A DNA stretch of 64,000 bases from Winogradskyella helgolandensis (GTDB taxonomy: Bacteria > Bacteroidota > Bacteroidia > Flavobacteriales > Flavobacteriaceae): positions 3,478,501 through 3,542,500 of the forward strand of contig NZ_JABFHO010000001.1 in NCBI RefSeq assembly GCF_013404085.1, in the 5' to 3' direction. The translations under genes and the position numbers were made by a program. The notes beneath the pieces are model-generated. The model was not told the origin of the DNA and did no database searches. It saw nothing but the letters and a program-made list of their open reading frames with translations. Positions 29,756-38,742 of the stretch are shown here, one piece after another (the first letter of the stretch is position 1; every line of letters begins with the position of its first letter).

Positions 29756-31210
29756 CTAATGTTTTAATTTAATTTTTAAATATTGCGACTTATAATCAGC
29801 ACTACCATTCCATATCTTTTTATTTGTGATTTCTATGGCAAACTCGTTTTTAGAAATCCATTTTAGGTTTTTTGACGAAGGTTTTACCCAATATTCAAAC
29901 GCAAAACCATTCTTAAAACTGATTTCTCTATTCTCGTTTATGTCATACTTTTCTAAAGAAAACACCTCATCATAAACATCGTAAAAAAAACAAATAATAT
30001 ATTTTTTATCTGGCGAAATAAAAGGAAAATCTGCAAACACAAAGGTCTCCTTACCTGAGGTTCTATCTATATAGCTATAATTTCCTTCTTCAGCTTTATA
30101 ATAGATGTGACTAGTTAAATATTGATTTAAAAAATCTACATCTCCATAATAGCTATGTGATGAACCACTATAATCTATTTTACTGCTAAAAACTATAGTA
30201 CTGTCTTTTATTGGCAGTATTATATTCTGAGATTTATCCTCATTCTCTTCAATCTTTACCAATGGATTTTTCTTTAAAAAAGTTTCATGAATAGGTTTAA
30301 TTGCATTAAAGTGTTTTTCTGAAATTAGTTCAAAATCAAAATATTTGGTTAAACAGTCAAATTGTGCGTCTGCATTGTTACTATATAAAGTTGGTTGAGA
30401 ATAGTAATAACCTAAACAGATTTGGTCTTTAAACACTATAATATCTTCTCGATCTCCTAAAAAACCATTAAAGACATAACGTTTATAAGTCCAGCCGTTT
30501 CTTTTCCATTTTACAGATGCCCAAACATCTTTTATAATCTTCCCATTGTCATTAACTTCTATTGTATCGTTCGAATAACCTATTATTTCCACAAACTCTC
30601 CATAGTCGTATTTATCACTTATTTCACCTCCAGCTTCTCTTACATTCAGACCGTTTTTTGCAATAACATATTTATAGGCAATTGTTTTTTCTAATCTTAT
30701 ATTTTCTCTGTAGTATTCAACAATTAAAGAAAAATAATCTTCATCTGTTTTAACTCCTTTAACCATATTAAAAGATATATTAAACATCATTAGCATACCA
30801 AAATTACACTTAAAGTAATCTAACTTATCGTAATATTTTATTCTATTCCCATAATTTACACCTATAATTCTTTTAGTTGAATAACTGATTTTAATATCCT
30901 CAGGGAACTTTAAAAATTCTTTAACGCGAGCGCTATTATATTTAAAGGTCGAATCTAGTTTCGAAATATCTCTTCTTTTCCCCATAGCTTTAAGCTCTTC
31001 TTTCGACGGCATTAAAAACACTATTTCTTTCCCGGAAACAATCAATGTATCTTTAATAACATTACTATAATCTATAGTTTCAGTTTCCTTGGATTCTAAT
31101 ATTTCTTCAGATTCAGAAATCATTTCTTTTTGAGGCGACAATTCTGCCCCATTTTTGTTTTTACAAGAAAAATAAACCATCAAAACAAAAAAACAAACTA
31201 AATTCCTCAT
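29756..31210 (-). CDS. Lipoprotein with SH3-like region, unknown function
   Basis: A 484-residue predicted lipoprotein: the leader MRNLVCFFVLMVYFSC ends at lipobox Cys16. Residues about 180-245 resemble a bacterial SH3 domain (KNGLNVREAGG, GEFVEIIGYSND, GWTYKRYVFNG), which in other proteins binds cell-wall peptide. The C-terminal half is rich in beta strands and Tyr/Phe and is not recognised. It lies 1 bp after the prmC stop and 15 bp before ligA, so it is in the prmC-lipoprotein-ligA string, though nothing suggests a shared task. Confidence 0.75.
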   Translation of the reverse strand: MRNLVCFFVLMVYFSCKNKNGAELSPQKEMISESEEILESKETETIDYSNVIKDTLIVSGKEIVFLMPSKEELKAMGKRRDISKLDSTFKYNSARVKEFLKFPEDIKISYSTKRIIGVNYGNRIKYYDKLDYFKCNFGMLMMFNISFNMVKGVKTDEDYFSLIVEYYRENIRLEKTIAYKYVIAKNGLNVREAGGEISDKYDYGEFVEIIGYSNDTIEVNDNGKIIKDVWASVKWKRNGWTYKRYVFNGFLGDREDIIVFKDQICLGYYYSQPTLYSNNADAQFDCLTKYFDFELISEKHFNAIKPIHETFLKKNPLVKIEENEDKSQNIILPIKDSTIVFSSKIDYSGSSHSYYGDVDFLNQYLTSHIYYKAEEGNYSYIDRTSGKETFVFADFPFISPDKKYIICFFYDVYDEVFSLEKYDINENREISFKNGFAFEYWVKPSSKNLKWISKNEFAIEITNKKIWNGSADYKSQYLKIKLKH

Positions 31211-31211
31211 T

Positions 31212-32090
31212 CTACAACTTTTTCCCTTTCAACATCCTATCATTCCCATTCAAATCTTTAAGCAACTCAACATTTTCAAATTCAGTATCAGTTAATAATG
31301 CTTTTGATTCCTCGCCAAGATATTGATTAATTTCAAAATATAGATTCCCTTTATCATTTAGCTTTTTAATAGCAAAATTGGTAATAGCTTTATAAAACAG
31401 TAATGGATTATCATCCTCAACAAACAAAGCCAAATGTGGTTCGTTGTCTAAAACGTTGGGTTGAATTTCTTGTTTTTCTAGATTTCTAACGTATGGTGGG
31501 TTGGATACAATGACATCAAAATTAAATTCCGCATCTAGTGCGGAATGACAAGTATTATCTAAAATACTAGCCTCTATAAAATTGATATTAACCTTATTTA
31601 GTTCAGCATTCTGTTTTGCCACTTTCAGAGCTTCTTTTGAAATATCCAAAGCATAAACTTTGGCATTGGGCAAGTTTTTAGCTAAAGAAATAGCTATACA
31701 ACCAGAACCTGTTCCGATATCTAGGATCTTAAGATTTTCATGAGCACTTCGACTGCGCTTGGTGTGACATTTTATTATTAAATCAACTAGTTCTTCCGTT
31801 TCTGGTCGTGGAATTAATACATTGTCATTCACTTTAAATGGTAAACCGTAAAATTCCGTTTCCCCCAATATATACTGAATTGGTTTCTGTTGTTTTAAAT
31901 CTTCTAAGGTTTTAAAAAACGTATCTGTTTCAGATTTAATTATTGTAAACCCTGGTTCTAAAGTCAATTGAATTCTCGGAACGTTTAAATAATGTTCCGT
32001 ACACAAATAGAAAAAGCTATCAACTTCATCTTTACCGTAAATAGTATCTAATTCTTTATGAAATATATTTTGAAGATCTTTTAATAGCAT
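31212..32090 (-). CDS. prmC: Release factor glutamine methyltransferase, with two repeat-encoded inserts
   Basis: Methylates the Gln of the GGQ motif in RF1/RF2. SAM-dependent methyltransferase of 292 aa: RPETEELVDLI, the SAM motif ILDIGTGSGCIAISLAK and the catalytic NPPY (VSNPPYVRNLEKQEIQ). Two surface loops carry peptide stretches encoded by dispersed DNA repeats in frame: KCHTKRSRSAHE about residue 108 and CHSALDAE about residue 181. The active-site motifs are intact, so the enzyme is probably functional. The next gene, a GNAT enzyme, ends 2 bp upstream. Confidence 0.95.
   Translation of the reverse strand: MLLKDLQNIFHKELDTIYGKDEVDSFFYLCTEHYLNVPRIQLTLEPGFTIIKSETDTFFKTLEDLKQQKPIQYILGETEFYGLPFKVNDNVLIPRPETEELVDLIIKCHTKRSRSAHENLKILDIGTGSGCIAISLAKNLPNAKVYALDISKEALKVAKQNAELNKVNINFIEASILDNTCHSALDAEFNFDVIVSNPPYVRNLEKQEIQPNVLDNEPHLALFVEDDNPLLFYKAITNFAIKKLNDKGNLYFEINQYLGEESKALLTDTEFENVELLKDLNGNDRMLKGKKL
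31527..31550 (-). repeat. In-frame palindromic repeat inside prmC (CHSALDAE type)
   Basis: TTCCGCA...TGCGGAA is a perfect 7-bp inverted repeat around TCTAG, followed by TGACA, all within the coding sequence. The encoded octapeptide CHSALDAE sits in a variable loop before the NPPY motif. Palindromes of this type recur across Bacteroidota genomes; here the length keeps the reading frame. Confidence 0.65.
31742..31769 (-). repeat. Second in-frame repeat inside prmC (GTCGAAGTG type)
   Basis: On the minus strand the segment reads TGTCACACCAAGCGCAGTCG followed by AAGTGCTC. It codes for CHTKRSRSAHE within the linker between RPETEELV and the SAM motif. The 10-mer AGTCGAAGTG is shared with the 23S-5S spacer repeat at 62337-62346. 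Confidence 0.6.
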
Positions 32091-32092
32091 AA

Positions 32093-32584
32093 TTACAAAT
32101 CTTTAAGCATCCAAACCGTGCAAGAATAATGACCTGTATTTCCCATAGGTTTTTCTAAATTTTTAAAACCTACTTTTCTATAGAGTTTACGTGCATCATC
32201 CATATAAGGCAAGGTTTCTAAATAGCAATGCGCAAAACCAGCCTGCTTGGCAAAGTCCAAACATTTTTTCATCATTTTAGACCCTAAGCCTTTACCTCTT
32301 GCTTCTGGCATAAAATACATTTTCTGTAATTCGCACACATTGCCTTCGTAATTATCTAATGGTGAAATTCCAGCTCCACCAATAATGTCATCGCCATTGG
32401 CAACAACAAAATAAGCTTTCTTAGGTTCGTTGTAAGTTGCCGTCATACGATCTAAAGCAACATCTTCATAAGCTGTTCCCACTTTTGGCACTCCCATTTC
32501 TATTAAAACAGAACGAATGGCCTTAGCAATTTTAGGGTTGTCTTTGGCTTCAATTTCTCGAATAACAATAGTATCTTTACACAC
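32093..32584 (-). CDS. GNAT-family N-acetyltransferase
   Basis: A 163-residue acetyl-CoA-dependent acetyltransferase. The fold order is visible: IREIEAKDNPKIAKAI at the start, the beta4 strand FVVANGDDIIGGAGISPL, the acetyl-CoA pyrophosphate loop EARGKGLGSKMMKKCL (the R/Q-x-x-G-x-G/A motif, residues about 107-122) and LETLPYMDDARKLYRKVGFK. Substrate is unknown. It precedes prmC by 2 bp and is probably the first gene of that minus-strand string. Divergent from the gene at 32635. Confidence 0.93.
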   Translation of the reverse strand: MCKDTIVIREIEAKDNPKIAKAIRSVLIEMGVPKVGTAYEDVALDRMTATYNEPKKAYFVVANGDDIIGGAGISPLDNYEGNVCELQKMYFMPEARGKGLGSKMMKKCLDFAKQAGFAHCYLETLPYMDDARKLYRKVGFKNLEKPMGNTGHYSCTVWMLKDL

Positions 32585-32634
32585 TGAATAATTACTTTTT
32601 TAGCAAATTCAAAAATACATATAAAAACAATTTT

Positions 32635-33093
32635 ATGTTTAAAAGACTCTTAATGTTTTCTCTAAGTTTTACATTACTTTTTAACTGTTCTTTTACAAAA
32701 AAACCGGAGTTTGTTAGACTAGAAAATTTTAAGGTGATTGATTCAAACGCTAAAAACATTACCATAAGAACAGAGGCATTATTTCTAAATAAAAATGATG
32801 TTGGTGGTACTTTAAAAACAGACGACCTTAAAGTTTATATTAATGATTTAGAACTTGCATCAGTAGTATCTGATGAATTTGATGTGCCTAAAAGAGAAAG
32901 ATTTACTATTCCACTAACCGTTAAAGTAGCAACCGAAAGTATAATGAATGATGAAAATCTCGGAAGCCTATTAGGTAGTTTACTTTCACAAAGCTTAAAA
33001 GTGCACATCAAAGGGGATATAAAATATAAGATAATGGGATATTCGTCAACATATTCGGTAGATGAAATTCAAGACGTAAAAATAAAGTTCTAA
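32635..33093 (+). CDS. LEA type 2-like lipoprotein
   Basis: A 152-residue probable lipoprotein: MFKRLLMFSLSFTLLFNC ends at lipobox Cys18. The rest has the water-stress/LEA2-like beta-sandwich pattern of about 120 aa (FKVIDSNAKNITIRTEALFLNKNDVGGTL). In other organisms LEA2 domains bind lipids or stabilise membranes; nothing specific can be inferred here. Its TAA stop is directly followed by the TTG start of ribD, suggesting translational coupling. Confidence 0.8.
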   Translation: MFKRLLMFSLSFTLLFNCSFTKKPEFVRLENFKVIDSNAKNITIRTEALFLNKNDVGGTLKTDDLKVYINDLELASVVSDEFDVPKRERFTIPLTVKVATESIMNDENLGSLLGSLLSQSLKVHIKGDIKYKIMGYSSTYSVDEIQDVKIKF

Positions 33094-34098
33094 TTGACCA
33101 ACCACGAAACCTACATAACACGCTGTTTACAAATTGCAAAAAACGGATTGGGAACCACAAGACCAAATCCTATGGTTGGGGCTGTAATAGTCTATAATGA
33201 CAAAATTATAGGAGAAGGCTTCACTAGTAAATATGGAGATAGTCATGCAGAAGTAAATGCTATAAATTCAGTAAAGGACAAAGCGCTTTTATTAGATAGT
33301 ACACTTTACGTTACCTTAGAACCTTGTAGCCATTTTGGAAAAACACCTCCTTGTAGCGATTTAATTGTTTCTTATAAAATTCCGAATGTGGTTATTGGTT
33401 GTGTTGATGATAATCCGGACGTTGCAGGCAAAGGCATCGCAAAACTTAGAGCTTCAGGATGCAATGTCTCGGTTGGTATTTTAGAAACGGAATGTAAAGC
33501 ACATCACAAGCGTTTTTTTACGTTTCACAATAAAAAGCGTCCTTATATTATATTAAAATGGGCTGAAACTGAAGATGGTTTTATAGCTCCTCTTAAAAGG
33601 GATGAACAAAAACCAGTTTGGATAACTAATCCATATTCACGTCAATTAGTACATAAATGGCGTGCCGAAGAACACGCAATTTTAGTAGGAACCAATACGG
33701 TTATTGAAGACAATCCGAGTTTAACGGTTAGAGATTGGTCTGGCAAGAATCCCATTAGAGTGGTATTAGACAAAACTTCAAAATTAAACGCTAACTACGC
33801 CGTTTTTAATAATGAAGAGAAAACCATACGAGTTACAAATGAAGATATTGATTTTGAAAAACCGATAGCAATTCAAATTGCGGATTTATTATTCAAACAA
33901 AATATCAACTCTATAATTATTGAAGGCGGTTCACAAACGCTTCAAACTTTTATAAATGAAAATCTTTGGGATGAAGCACGCGTTTTTACAGGTAACACAA
34001 GCTTTAAAACCGGTATAAAGTCACCGAAATTAGAAGGAACTTTAATTTCTGAGTCTCAAATAAAAACTGATTTATTAAGAATTTATGCAAAAGATTAA
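33094..34098 (+). CDS. ribD: Bifunctional riboflavin deaminase/reductase RibD
   Basis: Two consecutive steps of riboflavin synthesis. The N-terminal deaminase (about residues 1-145) has the zinc ligands in HAEVNAI and PCSHFGKTPPCSD. The C-terminal reductase domain (about 150-334) has RPYIILKWAETEDGF, the NADPH loop and EGGSQTLQTF. Start: TTG at 33094, immediately after the preceding TAA; there is no in-frame ATG near the conserved TRPNPMVGAV segment. The next gene overlaps by 14 bp. Confidence 0.95.
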   Translation: MTNHETYITRCLQIAKNGLGTTRPNPMVGAVIVYNDKIIGEGFTSKYGDSHAEVNAINSVKDKALLLDSTLYVTLEPCSHFGKTPPCSDLIVSYKIPNVVIGCVDDNPDVAGKGIAKLRASGCNVSVGILETECKAHHKRFFTFHNKKRPYIILKWAETEDGFIAPLKRDEQKPVWITNPYSRQLVHKWRAEEHAILVGTNTVIEDNPSLTVRDWSGKNPIRVVLDKTSKLNANYAVFNNEEKTIRVTNEDIDFEKPIAIQIADLLFKQNINSIIIEGGSQTLQTFINENLWDEARVFTGNTSFKTGIKSPKLEGTLISESQIKTDLLRIYAKD

Positions 34099-34702
34099 AA
34101 CACTAATTTTCGATTTTGGTGATGTATTTATCAACCTAGATAAGCCAGGTGCTATGCAGTATGCATTAGATTTATTCAATCTTAAGACGTTTGACGCTGA
34201 TATGATTGAAACGAATATATTATATGAAGTCGGTAAAATTTCTACTTCTGAATTTATTCAGTTTTATAAATCGAAATTTCCAAAAATAAGTGAAACCAAA
34301 CTTATTTATGCCTGGAATTGTATCATTAAAGATTTTCCTGAGCATAGATTAGAATTCATTAAAAAATTAGCACTTCTAAAAGAATACAAACTCATATTAT
34401 TGAGTAACACCAATGATATGCATATTGATTATGTAAAAGAAACAGTTCCTTTCTTTAATGAGTTTAAAGCTTGTTTTGATGTCTTTTACCTATCTCAAGA
34501 AATTCATTTTAGAAAACCAAATACAGATATTTTTGAATTCGTTTTAACTGAAAACAATCTTATTGCTAATGAATGTTTGTTTATTGATGACACCAAAGAC
34601 AATACTGATACAGCAGATAGAATGGGATTCCACACTTGGAACATCGACGAAACCAAAGAAGACATTGTGACACTTTTTAAAACTAAAAAAGAGCTCTTTT
34701 GA
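34085..34702 (+). CDS. HAD-superfamily hydrolase (subfamily IA)
   Basis: A 205-residue phosphatase-like protein. The nucleophile motif IFDFGDVFINL opens it; LLSNTND provides motif II and FRKPNTDIFEFVL holds the Lys of motif III, followed by FIDDTKDNTDTA with the acidic motif IV residues. The DFG in place of the usual DxD is seen in related YihX-type proteins. Substrate not predictable. It overlaps ribD by 14 bp and its TGA shares TG with the TTG start of the EamA gene. Confidence 0.9.
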   Translation: MQKIKTLIFDFGDVFINLDKPGAMQYALDLFNLKTFDADMIETNILYEVGKISTSEFIQFYKSKFPKISETKLIYAWNCIIKDFPEHRLEFIKKLALLKEYKLILLSNTNDMHIDYVKETVPFFNEFKACFDVFYLSQEIHFRKPNTDIFEFVLTENNLIANECLFIDDTKDNTDTADRMGFHTWNIDETKEDIVTLFKTKKELF

Positions 34703-35550
34703 TTTATTTACTATTAAGCGTATTGTCTTCTACGGCAATTTTCGTGTTGTTTAAACTTTTTAGCAAGTATAAAATTGACACGCTTCAAGCTATTGTAATC
34801 AATTACGCAACGGCTTTTGGTTTTGGATTGATATTCAACGATGCAAAAATTAACATTTCAGAAATTATACAAACCCATTGGTTTATTGCGGCTATTGGAT
34901 TAGGCTTTCTGTTTATTGCCATATTCAATGTTATGGCTTTAACCGCTCAAAAAAACGGGCTTTCGGTAGCTTCTGTCGCTAGTAAAATGAGTTTAATTAT
35001 TCCAGTAATATTTGGTATTTATGCAAATAATGAAAGCACTGAAACTCAAAAATTAATAGGAATTGCTTTAGCTTTAGTTGCCGTTTACTTAACTTCTATT
35101 AAACAAAAAGATAATACCATTGTTACAAAATCTATCTATTTACCAATCATTCTTTTCTTCGGTTCTGGTATAATAGATACTTCTGTTAATCATTTTGCTC
35201 CAAAAGGTAATATTCCTTTATTTTTATCCTCTATTTTTGGTATAGCAGCACTAATTGGAATTTCTCTAATTGCATACAAATACATTACTACGAAAAAAAA
35301 ATTTCAAATAAAAAGCGTCCCTTTTGGAATCTTATTAGGTATTGCCAATTATGGTTCTATGTATTTTCTGCTGTTAGCTTTACGAGTAGAAAACACAGAG
35401 AGTTCAACCATATTCACCATTAATAATATTGCAATTTTAGCACTATCTACATTAATAGGATTAGTCTTATTTAAAGAGAATATTTCTAGGAAAAACTGGA
35501 TAGGTATTATCTTAGCACTAATTTCAATAGTATTAGTAACTTTAGCATAA
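34699..35550 (+). CDS. EamA/DMT-family transporter
   Basis: A 283-residue inner-membrane protein with about ten hydrophobic helices, arranged as two five-helix EamA halves. The second half contains SSTIFTINNIAILALSTLIG and ends with the usual GIILALISIVLVTLA. Drug/metabolite-transporter fold; substrate unknown. The start is TTG at 34699, overlapping the HAD gene's TGA, with no nearby ATG. It ends a tight run LEA2-ribD-HAD-EamA. The transcript end is not marked by an obvious hairpin. Confidence 0.87.
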   Translation: MIYLLLSVLSSTAIFVLFKLFSKYKIDTLQAIVINYATAFGFGLIFNDAKINISEIIQTHWFIAAIGLGFLFIAIFNVMALTAQKNGLSVASVASKMSLIIPVIFGIYANNESTETQKLIGIALALVAVYLTSIKQKDNTIVTKSIYLPIILFFGSGIIDTSVNHFAPKGNIPLFLSSIFGIAALIGISLIAYKYITTKKKFQIKSVPFGILLGIANYGSMYFLLLALRVENTESSTIFTINNIAILALSTLIGLVLFKENISRKNWIGIILALISIVLVTLA

Positions 35551-35717
35551 TAGAAGAAGACGTTTATAAAAAACAATTGTCATACTAGATTAACAAGATT
35601 TTATCTAATAAAAAGAGTATCACCTATTACTTAATACATCCTATAATTATATAAAAATCGACAAAACATAACTATCGAAATAAAACTATAGGATAAATTA
35701 AGCGGTATCCTTTAATG

Positions 35718-37310
35718 TTATTTTTTTGATATTTTAATAAATTTAGAATTTTCAGCATTTAATAGACTAACAATATATAATCCATTTGCTAGATTCTCTA
35801 AATTTATATTTTCAGAGTGTTCTTTACTTAATACCATTTTTCCCGACAAATCATAAACCTTAATATGATCAATAGGAATATTAAAATTTAAAACGTCTCT
35901 TGTAGGATTAGGGTAAGCATTTAGGATATTAAAATTTGTATCATCAACCGATAACATCTCTAAATCTATACACTCTTGAGAGATTGAATTTACATCTTCA
36001 ATAATTCCGGAAGTATTAAAAACTAAGTTATCAAAACCACTGTAATCTTCAGGATATCGATGAGCTCTAAAAGAACCATTACCTATTGGTTGTTCAAATT
36101 GGTCGAAATTAGAATTATTACTAACAGGAATCATGTAAACCCATATCACTTTACCTGAGCTATCAATTTCTGAAAGTCTCCCAATATCAGATTCATTAAT
36201 TAAAGCATTTCCATTAGACATAATTTGAACACCACATTGTGCTCCTCCATGCATAACTTCGTTCATAATGATACCATCCCATGACCAAAAATAACTTTGT
36301 GGCAAAAACGTACCTGAACTTAGACTGTAAACACCATTAATAGCGTTTGGATCAATGATATGAACAGAAGAAGCAGATAGATTACTACCGTAGCCATCAT
36401 TACTAAATACTGACAACTTACCTTGGTTAGGTCCTTCAGTAATCCACTTAATATCATGCTGTCTACCAAGCTTCTGATCAGAAGCTGTTCCCTGATTATA
36501 TACTTGAGGATTTCCCCATCTCCATAAAAAATCACCCCCTCTATTATATATACCACCACTATTCGTTGATGCTTGATTTGTTGTCGTACTGTGATCAATA
36601 ATGAACACTTCGCTTAAGTGCCTAGATGAAATTACTATTTGATCTAATTCTGCATTATAGTCAATTGCGTTAGCGTGTATGGGATTGGAGCCCTGACCAC
36701 CATCATAATTAAGATTCCATAATCGAGGGTTTGAAGAGATTACACCATAATTAGGTTTAGAACTATCATAATCCTGAACTAAATGATCAAATAACTTCCA
36801 CTCCCATACTATATTAGCTGAATTTGTACCTACGGGTTCAATTTCTAAAACCTTATCAAGCACCATGGTGTCCAAAAAATACGTAGGATCTAAACCTTCT
36901 TCAATTAAATCTAACTTACTATACACATCTCTCACCAATACTAAATAATTACCATTGGGTAGTGGCTCAATATCATGATGAATTGAAGTCCCAAGAAAAT
37001 CTAGGTAATTAATACTCCAAATTAAATTGTCATCCCAATCTTTAATTTCGGTGGTCAACTCACTACCTACTAAAAGATTACCATTCTCTAAGAGATAACC
37101 ATTTCTACTATCAAGACTCTCAAACTCCCATTGATTTACAACTTCACCACAATTATTAATTAGAAATACCCTATTATCAGAAGAAGGATTAAATAAGGTA
37201 TATCCATTTGACTTTATTTCACTGAAATCATTAAAAATTAAGCCAACCGTTTCTTGAGCTTTTGTTAAATTAAAGGTGATTATTACAATTAAAAATAGAA
37301 TTTTCCTCAT
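35718..37310 (-). CDS. Secreted arylsulfotransferase-like protein with T9SS sorting domain
   Basis: About 530 residues. Signal peptide MRKILFLIVIITFNLTKAQ, then an ASST-like beta-propeller region with repeated motifs such as LENGNLLVGSE, WSINYLDFLGTSIHHDIEPL, GSNPIHANAIDY and VFSNDGYGSN, and a Por secretion domain at the C terminus (LNAYPNPTRDVLNFNI to KFIKISKK). It is probably on the cell surface. Catalytic activity is uncertain: the conserved His context (SIHHDIEPL) is present, but the family is diverse. I use the Met at 37310 because the five residues from 37325 are only KKK-rich extension. Confidence 0.82.
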   Translation of the reverse strand: MRKILFLIVIITFNLTKAQETVGLIFNDFSEIKSNGYTLFNPSSDNRVFLINNCGEVVNQWEFESLDSRNGYLLENGNLLVGSELTTEIKDWDDNLIWSINYLDFLGTSIHHDIEPLPNGNYLVLVRDVYSKLDLIEEGLDPTYFLDTMVLDKVLEIEPVGTNSANIVWEWKLFDHLVQDYDSSKPNYGVISSNPRLWNLNYDGGQGSNPIHANAIDYNAELDQIVISSRHLSEVFIIDHSTTTNQASTNSGGIYNRGGDFLWRWGNPQVYNQGTASDQKLGRQHDIKWITEGPNQGKLSVFSNDGYGSNLSASSVHIIDPNAINGVYSLSSGTFLPQSYFWSWDGIIMNEVMHGGAQCGVQIMSNGNALINESDIGRLSEIDSSGKVIWVYMIPVSNNSNFDQFEQPIGNGSFRAHRYPEDYSGFDNLVFNTSGIIEDVNSISQECIDLEMLSVDDTNFNILNAYPNPTRDVLNFNIPIDHIKVYDLSGKMVLSKEHSENINLENLANGLYIVSLLNAENSKFIKISKK

Positions 37311-37534
37311 CTTTTTTTTTAACAAATATAATTAATAATATAAGATAATTATTTTCAATAGTTACCTGTTAATAAATCACTATACACATAAAACCAAAAT
37401 ATTTAAGAGTTACTAATGCCTAGTTGAATTGTTTCAAAGTTTAAGATAATACCTTTAGTTTTGTTTTATAGAAAACTGAGTCTTTAAAATTTATAAATAG
37501 AAACTCTACAGGTTTATTTTTACAAATTAACAAT

Positions 37535-38140
37535 ATGGAAATCGACACATATAAAACAATAACAAAACCAGCGCAAGGCGAAATATTTAAAGACAAGAAT
37601 AGTAAGTTTTATGGTTTTGCTTTTCCGGTAACAAATGAAGAGCAGATAAAGCAACATCTCGACGATTTAAAAAAAGAACATTATGCTGCTAGGCATTGGT
37701 GCTATGCTTATCAGATAGGAACTGAAACCTTTCAATACAGAGCCAATGATGATGGAGAACCTAACAATTCTGCAGGAATGCCAATTTATGGTCAAATTCA
37801 ATCTTTTGATGTCACCAATACTCTAATCATAGTCGTTAGGTATTATGGTGGTATAAAACTTGGTGTTGGTGGCTTAATAAACGCTTACAGAACAGGAGCA
37901 CAATTAGCATTAGAAGCTTCAGAAATTGTTGAACGCACTATAAATAAAAAATTTCAACTCAATTTCGAATATAAAAACATGAGTAAAGTGATGCGTTTAT
38001 TAAAAGAAAATGATGTTGAAATTATTAATCAAACTCTCGAACTCGATTGTTTGTTAGAAATATCTGTCAGAAAAAACAACAGCCTAAAATTATTTGAACT
38101 ATTCAACCAATTTTTCGGAGTTGAAATCAAAGAATTATAA
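37535..38140 (+). CDS. YigZ/IMPACT family protein
   Basis: A 201-residue protein of the UPF0029/IMPACT family. It has KFYGFAFPVTNEEQIKQHL, the signature HWCYAYQIG...RANDDGEPNNSAGMP (key residues around 50-80), and VVRYYGGIKLGVGGLINAYR. The family resembles ribosomal protein S5/EF-G-like domains and the exact bacterial function is unknown. It converges with the thioesterase gene, with which its 3' end overlaps by 6 bp. Confidence 0.92.
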   Translation: MEIDTYKTITKPAQGEIFKDKNSKFYGFAFPVTNEEQIKQHLDDLKKEHYAARHWCYAYQIGTETFQYRANDDGEPNNSAGMPIYGQIQSFDVTNTLIIVVRYYGGIKLGVGGLINAYRTGAQLALEASEIVERTINKKFQLNFEYKNMSKVMRLLKENDVEIINQTLELDCLLEISVRKNNSLKLFELFNQFFGVEIKEL

Positions 38141-38542
38141 CGAATAATCTTGCAGTTTGTCTAAAAGATATTTTGGGCAACGCGTTGGTCTATTCCTTTC
38201 CATGCTAACAAATGCTAAAATCGTACTACCAGTCGCCAATAAAACGTCAGATTCATTTCGTAATTCATATTCAAATTCAATGGTAGCTGTTGGCATCTTT
38301 TTCAATGTCGTTTTTACTTTAAGCACATCATCATAACGTGCTGAATTTTTGTAATTTATAGTCAAAGAAACTACTGGCAACATAATTCCATCAGCCTCCA
38401 TCCCGCTGTAACTCAGCCCAAATTCACGTAACCACTCTGTTCTACCCACTTCAAAATACACTGCATAATTACCATGATACACAACTCCCATCTGGTCAGT
38501 CTCTCCATAACGTACTCTAACACTTGTTTCATTATAATTCAT
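38135..38542 (-). CDS. Acyl-CoA thioesterase (YbgC/4HBT hot-dog type)
   Basis: A 135-residue hot-dog-fold thioesterase. The active-site helix reads YGETDQMGVVYHGNYAVYF with Asp in ETDQMGVVYH, followed by RTEWLREFGLSYSGME and the strand pattern DVLKVKTTLKKMP. It hydrolyses acyl-CoA thioesters; substrate length is not clear. It is divergent from dnaA; the 200-bp gap between them holds the dnaA leader. Its 3' end overlaps the YigZ gene. Confidence 0.92.
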   Translation of the reverse strand: MNYNETSVRVRYGETDQMGVVYHGNYAVYFEVGRTEWLREFGLSYSGMEADGIMLPVVSLTINYKNSARYDDVLKVKTTLKKMPTATIEFEYELRNESDVLLATGSTILAFVSMERNRPTRCPKYLLDKLQDYSL

Positions 38543-38679
38543 AAATAAATGGTTTGATTAAGAAAAAATTTTGTAATTTTCAATTGTTTTAAACATGAGG
38601 AAAAAATTCTAAATATTCAATGTTATTTGATTTTTTTATTAAGAATTTTGTTCACATATTTGTCCTCTTGAAAACTACT

Positions 38680-38705
38680 AGAGAATTCCAATTCTCTTTT
38701 TTTTT
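38680..38705 (+). terminator. Terminator-like hairpin in the dnaA leader
   Basis: AGAGAATT and AATTCTCT form a perfect 8-bp stem (38680-38687 with 38690-38697) with a very short CC loop, so a few inner pairs must open. It is followed by an uninterrupted run of T residues to 38705, on the dnaA strand 38 bp before the ATG. No plus-strand gene ends upstream that would need it (the neighbour is divergent), so it may be an attenuator, or the dnaA promoter may lie between it and the ATG. Confidence 0.6.
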
Positions 38706-38742
38706 GCTAATATAACTAACAACGAAAAATCTAACTTAACGA

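Noticed and set aside
38543..38742. Replication origin next to dnaA
   Set aside because: No cluster of TTATCCACA-type boxes and no AT-rich 13-mer array that I can see beyond general AT-richness.
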